NCBI GenBank assembly: GCA_029721515.1
Contig: CM056561.1
Coordinates: 5,232,001-5,296,000 of the forward strand
Length of the DNA: 64,000 nt
Reading direction: 5' to 3'
Origin: Synanceia verrucosa
Lineage: Eukaryota > Chordata > Actinopteri > Perciformes > Synanceiidae
Shown piece by piece: positions 49,201 to 61,911 of this stretch; position 1 is the stretch's first letter; the number at the start of each line of letters is the position of its first letter. The notes beneath the pieces are model-generated. The model worked only from the letters and a program-made list of their open reading frames with translations. It was not told where the DNA came from and made no database searches. The position numbers and the translations under genes were made by a program.

Positions 49201-50589
49201 TCACACTTGCTCTTCTTCCTCCGTCGCTCTTTGTCATCAGCAAAGGAGAGGCAAAAAAAACCTGACAGTGAGGAGTTCACAGGGACACAGAAAAACATGC
49301 TCTGGCTTAAGGACATGCTCTGGCCTCTCACCCAGCTCGTCTCGTGACCGCACTAATGAGGTACAGACAGAGCTTGACCCTGATGTCTAGAAGCCACCAG
49401 AGAATACAAAGCCATTGTAGACGAGACATTCGCTGTGTTTGTGTAAGTGTGTCTGTCGGCCTGCTGTCACATGTGATCCTTCAGGAAAGTCAAAGTTCAG
49501 AAAGTATTCTGGAGCAACTTTTTTTTTTTTTTACTGACAAGGTGCACATGCCAGTGGAAAAAGAAAAGCCAGTCAATTCCTCAGTAAATAATTAATGTAT
49601 TATTGTTCTTAGAACTTTAAGTAGTGGAATAATAAGCACAGCAGTCAAGTCAAGAGGGCTGGGATATTAAAAACATCATGTAGCCAGAACACAAAGTTAT
49701 GACAAAATGACTTAATGTTTTCCCCTTATGAGATGTTAAATCAGAGCACAGCAAGAAAACAGCTGTTTTTCAGATTATTCAAATAAATTTATTACTAGAA
49801 ATCATTGATCCAAATAAATAAATTTGAACACATCATCACAGATTGACATGTTTTCTTTGCAGGAGTAGTCTGGACCTTTTCAATTTTTTTTGTTTATATG
49901 TTTGCGTTTGCGAGTGTTTTATTTAGAATAAATGTGGAATTTAATATGGCACTTAAAAGCATTGGTTTAGTTTAGTTTTAGTTTAGTTTAGGAAGAGAAT
50001 ATTGTTGTGAAAATGGATTTGTTTTGTATAATTACTTTTGCTAATATAGCAAAATTATTCCATAATTTAATCATCACAGGGTTAATGTCTCTGGCCACTT
50101 TTACTGTTGTTGACAAAAGTGAATATGCACAACTTACTTTCTTCTTTGTGGAACAACTTTTCCTCAGGACTAAAAAAAAGTAATAAATATGCTATAACAA
50201 CTGGATAGAAACCAACCTTGTGATGTGGCAGTTTAAACTGGACCTTGTGACAAAATCTGAACTTCCTTCAACTAAACCTTTGTGTTCTAAATGTGTGAAA
50301 CTCTTTGGATCATCTAAGTTGCTGTCATTAAACTTCATAAATAACAATTAAACAACAATAATTTAATGGTTTCATTGTGTTACTTTATTTCTAATTTCAC
50401 TTTACTACCAGTGCTTTCATACACTGACTATATAATCTCTTTAATGTAACTGTACAGTTGAAATACTAACAGTAAAACATCCACTTTCTTCTATCCTTAG
50501 CTTGAGATGGGGAACTGAAAAAAACAGAAAGCAAAATAAAGCACAGAAAGGCCCAGAGGGGAGGGGCAGGGCCATTCTATTACCAAACT
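49198..50589. other. Non-coding stretch, no gene seen
   Basis: AT-rich after about 49600. Contains GTTTAGTTTTAGTTTAG-type short tandem sequence near 49970-49990. Nothing else stands out. Confidence 0.5.
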
Positions 50590-50730
50590 ACGCCTTTTAA
50601 TCAATAAAGAGATAAAAGATATTTTAATCAAAGACATATTTCCTTGTTTGTCTAATGCTTCTGCCGCCACCGTGCACATAATCTTTAAATGCTGAAAAGG
50701 ATGCATAATGCTCTTCCAGAGAGCCACTCA
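50590..50730. promoter_or_regulatory. Candidate conserved regulatory block
   Basis: Non-repetitive sequence with TTTTAATCAATAAAGAG, GATATTTTAATCAAAGAC (a TCF/LEF-like ATCAAAG) and GCACATAATCTTTAAATGC. Function is inferred only. Confidence 0.25.
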
Positions 50731-53700
50731 TCCATATAAACACAAAACAGGAGCAGTCAGCAGAAACGCACACCAGCCCGGCCCAGCGCACAGACACTCC
50801 ATAGACGCCAAATTACATTAGGATGGGCATATTAAGGGGAAATTGCATCCTGTAAACTAGAATATTATTTCTACACACAAACACCCTGCTCGTGCGCGCA
50901 CACACAAACCATTTTTCAACATCATATTCCCTTGCCCTGTGCTCACTATTCAGTAACAGATCCATACGCATTTGGTTTGTACATGTGCATGAACACACAC
51001 ACACACACACACACACAGAAACCATGAACACAAAGCGTGGCGCTATTAGTGTGTGGGCTGTTTGTCGGAGATGCAGGCATCCGCTAGCTGTGGCTAAAGC
51101 GCTCCAATAAGATTAGACGCGTAACCGGAGCCCTTCCAGGCCAACTGAACTGAGCTCACACTGGGATAACAAGTCCAGAGGTGGTGGGCAGGCTGGATCA
51201 GGTTCCAGGAGCTAATGGGTCAAATACCAACTGACATTTAATTGAGTGATAAAGTGTGCACATTTAGGTGGGAGTGTGGGTGGGTGGATGTGTGTGTTTT
51301 TGTGTGGTTAATTCACCTTTACATTCCAGTATATGAAGAAGTTTTTGTTATAAACAGGGCGGGGGGAGGTCCAGGCTGGTATACTACTTACGGTGCATCA
51401 GAGTTTGCACATGTCTGCCGAGCACTGGGGAGCAAACAGCAGCTCCAGTAATGGTGATTCATGCTTTCCGTCAGGCCCCCTGACAGGCTGGGTTCGATCC
51501 CCTGCTCAGCGCACTGTAGCGGCGGTAACAGCAGGCGAGGCAGGCGCGGGACCACAGACATCATCATAACTGCTGAAGGAGTGTTGGGCTGCTGACATAT
51601 TGATCGACCTTCAGTTAGGAGATTTGATAGATTGACCTCGGGCTTTTGACTTTAAAGAGTAAAAGGAGGAGGGCAATTCGGGAACTCAGAAAACAATCAC
51701 GACAAGAGAGACGTGCCAATGACTGAGATCATTTAGAGCTGCAGCTATAAAGATTATTTTCATCACTGATTTACTGTACCTGCCCGTTATTTCTAAAATG
51801 AACCAAGCTGAGATTCTTCCTCATCCCACAAATTATATACAGTAGAAGACTTTATACAAACATGCTATCACAACCTCAGGCCCTGTTAACACAAGAATGC
51901 TTGCGGGTAAAAACTACAAAATATTTTATCGGAAGTGCCTCCTGTTTAGACGACGACGGTGTTTTTGGGGCTTAAAAAACGCAAAAAACGGAAACATCCT
52001 CCAACACTGCCCAAAACTCTGCTCAGATCTGCTCAAGTCGCGTACACATTTAGGTCGCATACATAAACGTAGCCTCAGTCACATCTCATGACCAGAATGA
52101 ATGATCTGCATAATAACAAGCAAAGAGACAATATAAGGAGGCAACATTCCTTACGCCCTGCCCCCATACCAACAGCCCTCAAGCCCAGCAACTCATCAGA
52201 CCATCAGGATGAGCCTAACCCCAAGCCTCCTTTGGGCCCTGTGGGGCTCAGGGGCCAGGAAGGACCAGAGAGGGTACAAGCTCACACTAACGATGGAGGA
52301 AACCGTGTCCAGTCGGCTGGAGCCTGAGATGGAGCAGAAGACCCTGCACCATTGTTCTGCCAACACGCTGACAGCCCGTGATTTAGGACCGGGGCTGCCC
52401 AGGAGCGTTAGGGGAGAGACAGGAGCAAGGGAGGTCAGGGAGGGGCTCCACAGGCACCCTTCAACAATCCTACCCGAATCCCTCCATCCATGAGATGGCA
52501 GAATGAATCATGGCTGACCCAGTGAGAAGCCAGGGCCTGGCCTCTCTCTAGCACCCCCAACCCTCTCCATCGACCCCCTCCTCTCCCTGGACAAACATGA
52601 CAAATCTGGTGTTTATTTACTTAAAAAGACCTGGAGAAAGAGCAAAAGGGGGGCAGATAAAAACTGTGTAAAATCAATACAGAGTTAGTAGTTCCTGCCC
52701 TACTGCTGCTCTTTCCTGTCTGTGCGGCTGAAGAAACCTAAGCTAAGGTCTAATAAGGACCCCAGGTGGAAAGCGTGCAGGTGCCTTCAGAGAGCTGCAC
52801 ATAACAGCAAAGAAATGCAGAAAAAAAGGCCTAAAAACACACCTAAAATGTACTTCGCAACACATCTAATCATCAACAGCAACCAGTGACCATTTATATT
52901 CACAATCTCTGGATGAATTACACATGTTGAATGATGACAAAAAGAGCCAAAGTCTAAGCTGTGGGTGATGTATGTGCATAGTTGGAGATATGTGAGATAT
53001 AATTGGTCTCCAAGTTAGAGTCCAGACAGCGGAGCATTGAATCTACAGAGCCTCTACTCTCGCCACATGACAGGGAGAAAACAGATAAGGCTTGCTCTCA
53101 GGGGAGAGGGAGGGTGGCCATCAAGCCAACCCCCTAAAAAGAAATAGCAGCGGTGAGCTGTCAAGGTTTCTGTCATATCCTACATCACGTCACCCGCCCT
53201 TTCCATCCCATCGTTGGCAAACCATGCGCGCTGTTGTGGCCAAGGATGAAAGTGCTGGAAAATGGGAGTCATTGTAAACCATTTTCTACCCTGGAGCCCC
53301 CACCGCCATCCCCTCCATCTCCACCCCTCTTCTTCCCGACTCCTCTTGAAGACAAATGGGTCCGGGGCAATGACAGAGTGCCTGGTCCACAAATCACCAG
53401 CGGCCGTTCTGCTCGTCCACTGCTTCCTCCTCCCCCGTCGTCTCCCCTCCTGCACCCAACCTCGCCCCTCCCCGTCTCCGGCCCCTCCATTAGTCATGTG
53501 CACGCGGGCAGCAGCCAGCAGCCGTAATTAGACAAGGACAAATCGGCGGCCACGGACACGGACGAGTCCGGTCGCTAAATAAGGCCCTGCTTCCATACCG
53601 ACTGGTGGGCGGCAAGTAGGGCCAAGGAGAGGACTGCGGTGTGGGTGAAGCAGGGGAGACGTCGGTACTGTCCAATATGCCCTGCGATCCTCTTAGCCTG

Positions 53701-56349
53701 GCAACTCATTTATTATCCTTCCGGCCAAAGATGTGAACCCACCTCTCACCCCCTAAACTAAACCCCTACGCCAACACCACCATACCCCTCAACCTAAGCA
53801 GGAACTTGTTTGTAATCAGGTCCAGACCAGTTTCAGTTACTTGAAATGAAAAAGCCTGAGATATACTGTGGAGTTGAGACTGGAAAGTTATCATAAATAC
53901 AGATATTAATTTCATGAATTGCAAACTTTTCCTCACTTTGTCAAAGTGCTGAAAGTGTAAAATTCAAGATAGCACTGTTTTCAATACAGAATCTGAACAC
54001 AGCCATTCGTCTTTCAAGACAAGGGCGAGACAGAAACCTCATACAACTCTCCATCACGCCGCTGTCAATGCAACACCACTACGTCACTTGTTTTTGTGGT
54101 GGTCAAACCAACTCTAAATAAGTAAATTAAGTAAGCAAAGCAAAGCAATAAAGAGCAATAAAGAGGTTTCAGGGTACATTAGGTGTAACGTTAGAAGATG
54201 GAATTAGCAAAAATGAGAACCCATAGAATCAGATTACACATGGCTGAAGAAACCGGCAGTCAACAAAATATAAATTACAGCCATATGAGGGTAGAGCAGA
54301 CTGAATCCACAGAGGAGTATCAGTAACAATTGCTTTGGCCAGGTCAGAGCTGCCACACACTCCCTGGACAGAGGGGGGTCGACAAGAAAGTGACCGCCAC
54401 ACACACACCCCTACATACACACACACAGCACGCTCCACCAGAGCAAACCTTATTGATCTGCCTCCTAATTTCCTAATTAGTTTTTATTGGATTTCATAAT
54501 CGTCATCACGACACATCAAAAGAAACTCAAAACCCCAGCAAGATTTTCTGCCCTCCTCAACATAATTTTTTAAAACTGTGAAAAGGAAGCCATGTATTCA
54601 ATTCCAAGTCCCCAGCTGTGAGAGCGACCGTTTTTTTTTTTTTTTAAACTTCCCACCAGAACTCCTTGGACAGCAAACACTGCACAAACACACCATTTCT
54701 CCCATGTGCAGTAACTGATGTTTAGCATTGCACATTTTCTGCATGATCTGCTGCTATTTGTCACACTTCTGCTCCCTCCTCCGTCGCCTCACACTTGTGG
54801 CGCTTGTTAAACACACTGCAGTGCGAGGCGCAGAAAAATGTGAGGATAAAAGCAAAAACACTTGTCCCTTTCTGACACCAGCTCTGGCCATCGGGTGTTA
54901 CACCCAGTATCTCCACTCACTTCTTCCAAGGCTTATGTAACTTCCATGTCTAACCAGATGTGTTTGTCATGGCCTCTGCTGTCCAGTGACACTGCCTCTG
55001 AACTCCACTAGCCAGTTGGCATTTGCTCAACGCAGGAAACGTCTTTCTAAATCCTGCGAACACAACAGCAGCGTCCACGTCAACATGCTGAAAGACTGAA
55101 CGTCCAGCAGCGACCTGACCTTTCCAAGAACTACAGCAGCAAATGTTTTTCTAGTGTGATGCTGAAAGATATACGAAGCACCGAACGGTCCAGAAGGGGC
55201 TCAAAGACACAGAACAAACAATGTCCTCATCCACACTTGGGGACAGTTAGCTCGCTTACATCTGTTTATGAAAAAGTAAATCCACAGAAAAACAATGGAG
55301 GACATTTTCAATTTACTGGAATGAACATCCCTTTGGACCACAGGCCTCAACTTCTCCGTTAGCACCTCTGCTATCATATCTGTTCCAGAGAATCCATCTT
55401 GCACCATCTGGTGTGCAATAAATGAGGAGAAAACAGCAGAGGAATTGGACAAGAGTTAGAAAACTGTGGTCTGTACAGAGATATCCTGTCTATTTACACC
55501 ACTAAGAAAGCTAGAATAATACTAAAACCCTCCTTCTCTATGCATTGATGCACTCGTTAAACGCCGACTGCCAGATGTTAATCAGCCACAACAACTGATT
55601 GCCCTGTTTTTTTCTCTTTGTTATGGCCCATTTTGAGACAAAACCTCTGGCATGATGACACCAACACAGCAGCTTTTAAATGAGGCCGGATGAAGATAAA
55701 GAGGGAAGGAAAGTGAGAAATGTGGCAGGATTCTTATTGTTATTGACAGCAGAGCGCCATTAACAGTTGATGAGGCAAACCTAAAAACTTCCAAAACTTC
55801 ACACTCCTTCACTTTTTATTTTTACTGGTTCATATTTAATTCCAACTATTTCACTATAACACAGCACCCCATAATAACAGACTGAAACGTGTTTTGTGTG
55901 AACAATTTACATTACTTTCAACAGGTGTATTAAGACAGGTTACCTCCTAAATGTGTTGAAATTACACAGATACTCCAGCATGCGTATGAATTGAGACTGA
56001 CACTGCACACTGAGATGAGGTGCATCCTGCTGGATCAGCTTTGAGATTTTGGATTGGAAAATTTAGAAAAGCCACACATCTGGCCACATAGTTGGCAGAG
56101 TTATCAGTAAATGTCAGAGCAAAGAGTCATAAAGTCCAGTGAACGTTCAGCAAATCTCTAATATGCTCATAAAATCTGCTAACAATAATTAGCCATACCA
56201 TTCATTACAGGCCTACAAACTTTATCTAACTACAATATTTAACTAATATTTAATTAGTTGTTCTTATGAAGTGGGCTTTTTATATTTGTCTGATGTCATT
56301 TTATGATCAGATGATGGTGGCTGTACATACCAGACTATTTAGTTGTTTA
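50731..56349. other. Non-coding stretch, GC-rich patches
   Basis: Includes a short CA run at about 50995-51018 and GC-richer, pyrimidine-rich segments at 52.2-52.6 and 53.3-53.6 kb that open long overlapping frames on both strands. Both-strand openness argues for composition rather than coding. GTAATTAGACAAGG at about 53524 and CAACTCATTTATTATCC at about 53700 could be regulatory. No gene is supported. Confidence 0.5.
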
Positions 56350-56770
56350 TTAACTATTTGAGTGCCAACGACGTATATTTATGTCCTTTAAAATAGAACG
56401 CTTAAGTGCCATAAAAGTATATACACATCTTTCCTCTTTTTGGCAGCAGGTACAAAAGAGGGACTTCTGGGATTTGTAGTCAGGACAAAAAGAGACATTA
56501 TACGCCACAAAGCAGGAAGTGATGACAATCGCGATTAGAGAGCAAAACAAACAACAAAAAGTGTCCTCTACTCTACCTCTGATAAAACAAGAATGGAACA
56601 AGGTAAAAACAAACAGTTTTTTCATGATGGGAGAGTTTTTTTCTTTCATTTGAGCTATTAAGTGTTTTCATAGTACAAATTATACTGTGCATCATGAAAT
56701 ATGACACAAAATGGCCAAACCTGCTGGCACAAGGCACGTTTTTATAAACAGCTTGCACTCATTGAGTTAA
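56350..56770 (+). mobile_element. TTAA-type MITE, complete copy (family member 7)
   Basis: TTAA at 56350-56353 and 56767-56770 flank the element. The left end is CTATTTGAGTGCCAACGACG and the right end, reverse-complemented, is CTCAATGAGTGCAAGCTG. The second terminal unit (CTTAAGTGCCATAAAAG) is present. Several small internal deletions are seen. No coding capacity. Confidence 0.88.
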
Positions 56771-57848
56771 TTCATTCAATGATTAATTCCCTCATTAAAT
56801 GACTACAAATGCACCTGTTGGGTCAATCAAATATACAAATGCAGTTCAATGACACAACACAATACATGAGAAGTAAAATATATGTGGTTTACAGTTTGTC
56901 TCGCATCATTCTTGCACACTACCAACTACCATGCACTGTGTAGCCTGTCTGTGTAACTGGAAAGTCTTCTATAGCCCCAGACTGTGATGTAACAAGTATC
57001 GATAATATACATAACTTTGGGGCAAACTCATCAAATTAAAACCCGAAAGTTGTTCAATAAACTACCCATCTAATCTGACGCAGATTTAGAGAATGTACAA
57101 GGGGAAAAACTATGTATCCAGGTGTGTAATGGTGGAAGTGACATTTCTGATAAAGACCTGAACGTGAAGCTTCTACAAAGTAGTGGATAAAGGATCTAAA
57201 TGCCAGTATAAACGAAAGAATGCATCACCGTGCCAGACAGATAAAACTTAACAGTATAAATTGGAAAAAAGTACTTGGGAGAGAGAGCATGTGGGCGACA
57301 AAAGGAGAAGTTTCTCCATCTCATCCCATCCCTCAAGTTGTGTCATCCAACTCATGCTTGCCCAACACTCTTACATTACAGGTGAGTCCAGGCCAGTGGG
57401 CCTCTCAGTGACCCCACCACTGCCATCACACACCAACCCATGGTCATACTGAGGCGTATGCCGAACAAGCTTAAATCCCAGTGAAGATGTTTTTGGCCTT
57501 GATCACCGTGCCCATCGATCCCTGGCTGATTCCCACTCAGATATGTCTTATTTTATTAGTGGCTTCGGCCTTCTGCCGCCCCATTCCACTGTGATCAATA
57601 CCAGCATGGGGATGGCCCATATTTTTCTCACTTTTAGTGCCTTAACGCTGTTTAACCGTGTCACCTGATAAACGACAGGCCCTCCCCAAACACTGATTTC
57701 CTATTGATTTCTCCCTCATTCAGCCATCCCTCCCTTCGTCACTCTCCCATTGTTTTTATCTCCAGTTATCTCCTCCCTCTATACCCTCACCCACACCCAA
57801 CTTAAGTAGAGGATGGACCTGCCAGCCACCTTTAAACCATCTCAACCA

Positions 57849-57891
57849 CAGGCACCCATTCTGTTAAGTTTCTTAACAGAATGGGTGCCTG
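57849..57891. repeat. Perfect inverted repeat, 20-bp arms, 3-base loop
   Basis: CAGGCACCCATTCTGTTAAG at 57849-57868 is exactly complementary to 57872-57891, spacer TTT. It lies only 11 bases left of the MITE starting at 57903 but shares no sequence with it. Perfect arms with a 3-base loop are unlike a microRNA precursor. Confidence 0.95.
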
Positions 57892-57902
57892 GATCACCTC
57901 TT

Positions 57903-58330
57903 TTAACTCACTGAGTGCCTTTTATTAAACCCAAAGTGCCTCATTTCTGGCCATTTTTCCCAAAGTCCCACAGAATATTTTGTACTATGGCTATGAAAAC
58001 ATAGAATAGCTTGATTGAAAGAAGACACTCTATTTCATCATGAAAAAATGTTTGTTTCTACCTTGTTCTATTCTTGTTTTATCAGAGGTAGAGGCCACTT
58101 TCACCAAAATCACCAATTTTTTTTACTCTCTAATCTCGATCGTTTCCACTTTCTACTTTGATCTCTGTGGTGTATACCGTCTCTTTATGCTTTGACTACA
58201 AATCCCAGAAGCCACAATATAACTCACAGGCTATGTGAATGCACCCTGTTAAGCCTTCTGCCGAAAAACCACTTTCAAGCATTGGACTTTACATGACGTA
58301 TAAATATGTCAATGGCATTCGAAGAGTTAA
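57903..58330 (-). mobile_element. TTAA-type MITE, complete copy on the minus strand (family member 8)
   Basis: TTAA at 57903-57906 and 58327-58330. In plus orientation it starts CTCACTGAGTGCC, the family's 3' end, and finishes GTCAATGGCATTCGAAGAG, its 5' end. Interior blocks appear reverse-complemented, for example CCCACAGAATATTTTGTACT, CACTTTCACCAAAATCACC and TCTAATCTCGATCGTTTCC. The 5' terminal unit is single, as at 19948. Confidence 0.88.
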
Positions 58331-58904
58331 CGAGAGCTTTCCCCCACCCCAAAAAAAAAAACACCAGCTCACCTTGTTACCTATAGCGTGTAATACAGAC
58401 ATGAATTCAAATCTCGGGAGGTTTGTGCTGAAAGGTGGAGTTGTGTTTCTCATTTTCCATCATTAGCCACCAAACGGCCCGCACACAAACAGTGGTGGAG
58501 ACCTATCTGTGTGCATGCAAGCATCAACAGAGCAGGACACATCGAGCGCCATGCAACAGATGCTGTGACAACCTGGAGGGAGACAGCTCCATCCATCACC
58601 CGCTGAAGTCCTGATGATCAAAGCAGGGTTTGGACTACGGAGGAGGATGCACTGGGAGTTTCAGCAGGGCAACATAAAATCCACTTAGAGGGCTTCTATT
58701 GGGCTGCAACTGTATAAACACAGCTGATATGTGTACAGATAGATGGCAAACTGTATGTGGAATTACATGAGCGGCAGAAAAGAGCATGTTGTGGACATTT
58801 GAGATAAAATGAAATAAACTGCATCTCAATATTGGAAAAAGGGAGGATCGAAGTGGTATCTGGCTGCTCTACCTCTATCTCCCTTTCTCCTCTCAGACTG
58901 TACA
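58331..58904. other. Non-coding stretch, no gene seen
   Basis: Unique-looking sequence after the MITE. No repeat or gene signal is supported. Confidence 0.5.
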
Positions 58905-59110
58905 TTATTTATGCAAAATTAAACCTGCTTCTATTCCTGCTTAGTCTGGCTCATCCACTCAGTTACCTCTTAATTGATCTTTCATCTAAAGCACTTCTGT
59001 AAATCCCGCCTGTTCCTTCCAGCCTTGCTGCCATTAACGCCATTAAATATGGCTCCCTTATCAGCAGGCGCTATGAAGATCTGGATCAGCTGTGGCTGGG
59101 CTACGATAGT
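58905..59110. promoter_or_regulatory. Candidate conserved regulatory block, about 200 bases
   Basis: Contains TTTATGCAAAATTAAACC (octamer-like ATGCAAA), CTCTTAATTGATCTTTC, GCCATTAACGCCATTAAATA and GATCAGCTGTGGCTGGG. It has high motif density and no simple repeat. It is one of the better candidates for a conserved non-coding element. Confidence 0.33.
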
Positions 59111-59659
59111 CACTTCATTTTCTAATTCACAAAATAATACATTCATCTCATTGCTGTGTAACTTCTACATGTACTTCTCAGAGAAACACAAGTGATTGCA
59201 ATTATATGTGTTGTTTGACACTTACATATTAATTACAATTTTAACCTCCCATAGACTTTTAAAAACACGTTTTCAAAGATAAATAGTCCACTCTTGGTTC
59301 TCTGGTGTAATTTCAGGTCCGTGCATAAAGTCTGAATAAATAAACTGACACTGTGAGCATCTGTTAAGGAATCCGATAACGTGACCTGGCATCTTTTATT
59401 AGGCCTCTCACCCTTTAACAATGGGTTAAGTGATAAATTGACATTTACAGCACAGCCTGCCAAGTAACACCGGGTACAGAGCACACTGAGAAACTGACCG
59501 TGAAGTAATAACGAGCGAGTGGGCAAGAGCAGAGATTTTCTATTAACACAGGGGGAGAGGAGTTGAAGGGGTTGTGGGCTATGAAAAGGACCAAAAGTGT
59601 CCCCCCGCAGCCCCCCCGAGGTTATCAAGCCACAGCCATGGGAGAGCTTGAGCACCAGC

Positions 59660-60215
59660 TAGTGGTAGCGGAGTATCACTGCCAAGACGGCCAACACCAA
59701 ACACATTAATCATGACCAGGGGAGTGTAAAATTCAATCGGCTCCTTCCATCCATTTCATGTGAAGCAGACTGAAGGCCGGCCTTGTGGTGCCTGAGAAAG
59801 GATGGAAAAAAAACGGGGGGGAAAAGAAAGAGGAGCTCCCTACACTTCATCAGAACCCCTACTTCATAACAAATGGAGTGTCTCTCTGGCGGAGGAGTGC
59901 CATCAGAAACACGCGTTCTCTCTATCCATTTAATTCCGGCGGTGGAGGAAGGGTCAGGGAGGGAGCAGTGGGTGCGTGTTCTGCTCTCCGCTCGCCGCTT
60001 CCCCAGTCACACAGTAAACTACCTTTTAGGAATTGTTTCTCAATAAGAAATGATCAGTCCATTTATCTGCGCCAGGCGGGCCTGTCTCCTCACCCAGACC
60101 TCCAATATTTTTCGTTTGACCTGATCAGGGCTATAAACTAGACCGAGACACTTTCAATTTGTCACCCGAGGAGGCCTCTGCGAGTCTCATGCTACTGATT
60201 GCATCCTCCTTCCAA
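59660..60215. promoter_or_regulatory. Candidate conserved regulatory region
   Basis: Several non-repetitive segments: CACATTAATCATGACC, TCTATCCATTTAATTCCGG, AAATGATCAGTCCATTTATC, TTCGTTTGACCTGATCAGG and TGCTACTGATTGCATCC. The 118-codon plus-strand frame across it (59785-60141) has no recognisable domain. Interpretation as regulatory DNA is inferred from texture. Confidence 0.3.
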
Positions 60216-60989
60216 ATGTAAAAATTCCTCCCATGCTTGAAATTTCTTGGATTTTTTTTTTTTCATGCATACAGCTACTTCAAAATAGAGCCTCTTGTTC
60301 ATGCTATAAAAAATGTACTGAGAAATAATCACATCCACACACCATAGAGAATATGAGGTTATTTCCTACTAATGAATACAGCCAGGAAAAGGGAGGATTT
60401 GTAAAATAATGAAACAATTAATTACCACTGATTTTAAAAAAATAGTTTTTCTCCCTCCTGCTGATACACACAGTAAAGGCACACTGAGAAGCACTGAGTA
60501 GCTGCAAATATTTTCATGTCATCCACTTATTAATATAGCATAATATAATTCCCTACATGTCATGACAATGCTAAGCATTAATCTCGGATCTCATGTGCAT
60601 ATTGTCACTGAAGTGGGTGATATGGATGAGAGTCTTTATGCTGGTAAAAATACTGTATATATATATCATGGTTTGGGTGAATACTCAATTCTGATTGGCT
60701 GCAGTGTGTTCATTAATTCCTGATAATAGACACTTTTTCATTAGTTCCAGTGAAACTGGCCACAAAAAAACTATAATACTAATTTAATTTGGGGACAATG
60801 GCATACAATATCTAGTCTTGTTGTTAAAAAATTATGTCAAATTACATGTTTATAATGCTGTTATTTATGGCATTGATGTCTCCTCTTATAGCATAACGTT
60901 AGCTTCCTGGGTTTGTGTGTAGAATGGACTAGAAATATCACTTAGCTGCCAAGTCGTAGCTAAGGTCTGTTTTATTTACTGGAGTGATG

Positions 60990-61210
60990 AACAACATTTC
61001 CATTGGATAAGAAAGAGATTTTTCCAGGTATTATCAATTCCTCAGGGTTGCCAGGGAAACAGCGTGGTTGGATTATGGAAAGATTTTGGTTTGATGAAAT
61101 ATAAATTACTGATTGTCTTTATTTTCTTGGCAAATGATCAGGGTATCAGCAGGATAATGCCATTTGAGGTGTCCATTATTAGAAATTAATGGACGACATG
61201 GAGGCCAGAG
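60990..61210. promoter_or_regulatory. Candidate conserved regulatory block, about 200 bases
   Basis: GTTGCCAGGGAAACAGC (close to an RFX-type X-box, GTTGCCnnGGnAAC), then AATATAAATTACTGATTG, GGCAAATGATCAGGG and TATTAGAAATTAATGG. There is no simple repeat. The X-box-like site is the most specific motif seen among the candidate blocks. Function is unproven. Confidence 0.35.
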
Positions 61211-61911
61211 CATGTCAGACACGCCCCTCATTGGACATTATCCCCTACAAATATATCATGATATGATCAAAATAATTAAATGAGCAATAACAAGAGAGGA
61301 ATGTCTCTTTTTGGCAAATCCAGATAATGCCATACCTGACAAATCAACACAGAAAAATTAACCCCTATATTGCCATGAAGCAGGCGTTTTCATTAATAGC
61401 TGCCATAAAGAGATCACAAATGTATATGGTATTGCTCAGTTCTACACTCATATCATACAGGATGAAGGAAATAAAGTCTAAAATGTGCTGTGAACCCCTC
61501 CAACAAACAAGACCATCTAAAAACCCAAGAAGAAACACTTAACACTGGTTGTTCATTGAGGGGAGAAATATTAACCACACTGTTTTCTTTCAAAACATAC
61601 TCAAACTTTGAACAGTGGGTAATTACAAGTCACACATGACTTGCTTTCCCATCAAACGCTTTAAAACAGTTAAACATTCTTTGAATTGGATGGAACATGT
61701 CAATGATTTTTTGACAGCGCTGAAATATGGTGAGGAACGCTCAACCACGTACATACAACCTGCTCGTACCGCTCCACGTCCAAGTCACATGCAGGCGATT
61801 AATCACTGATACATCCGGCTGTCAGCTCGCATGTATGTGGTTACACAACACTAATGGGCAACTGAGTGGAACTAAAAAACACATGAAGACATTTTGTCTT
61901 CCTTCTCTTAC

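Noticed and set aside
51420..51530. tRNA-like B box (GGGTTCGATCCCC), considered as a tRNA or tRNA-derived SINE
   Set aside because: No convincing A box at the right distance upstream, no cloverleaf could be drawn, and there is no second copy.
52088..52493. Overlapping 79- and 94-codon frames in GC-rich DNA, considered as an exon
   Set aside because: No clear acceptor/donor pair in phase, both frames are equally open, and neither peptide is recognisable.
57849..57891. Perfect hairpin considered as a microRNA precursor or terminator
   Set aside because: The stem is only 20 bases with a 3-base loop, far shorter than a vertebrate pre-miRNA, and bacterial-type terminators are irrelevant in a fish-like genome.
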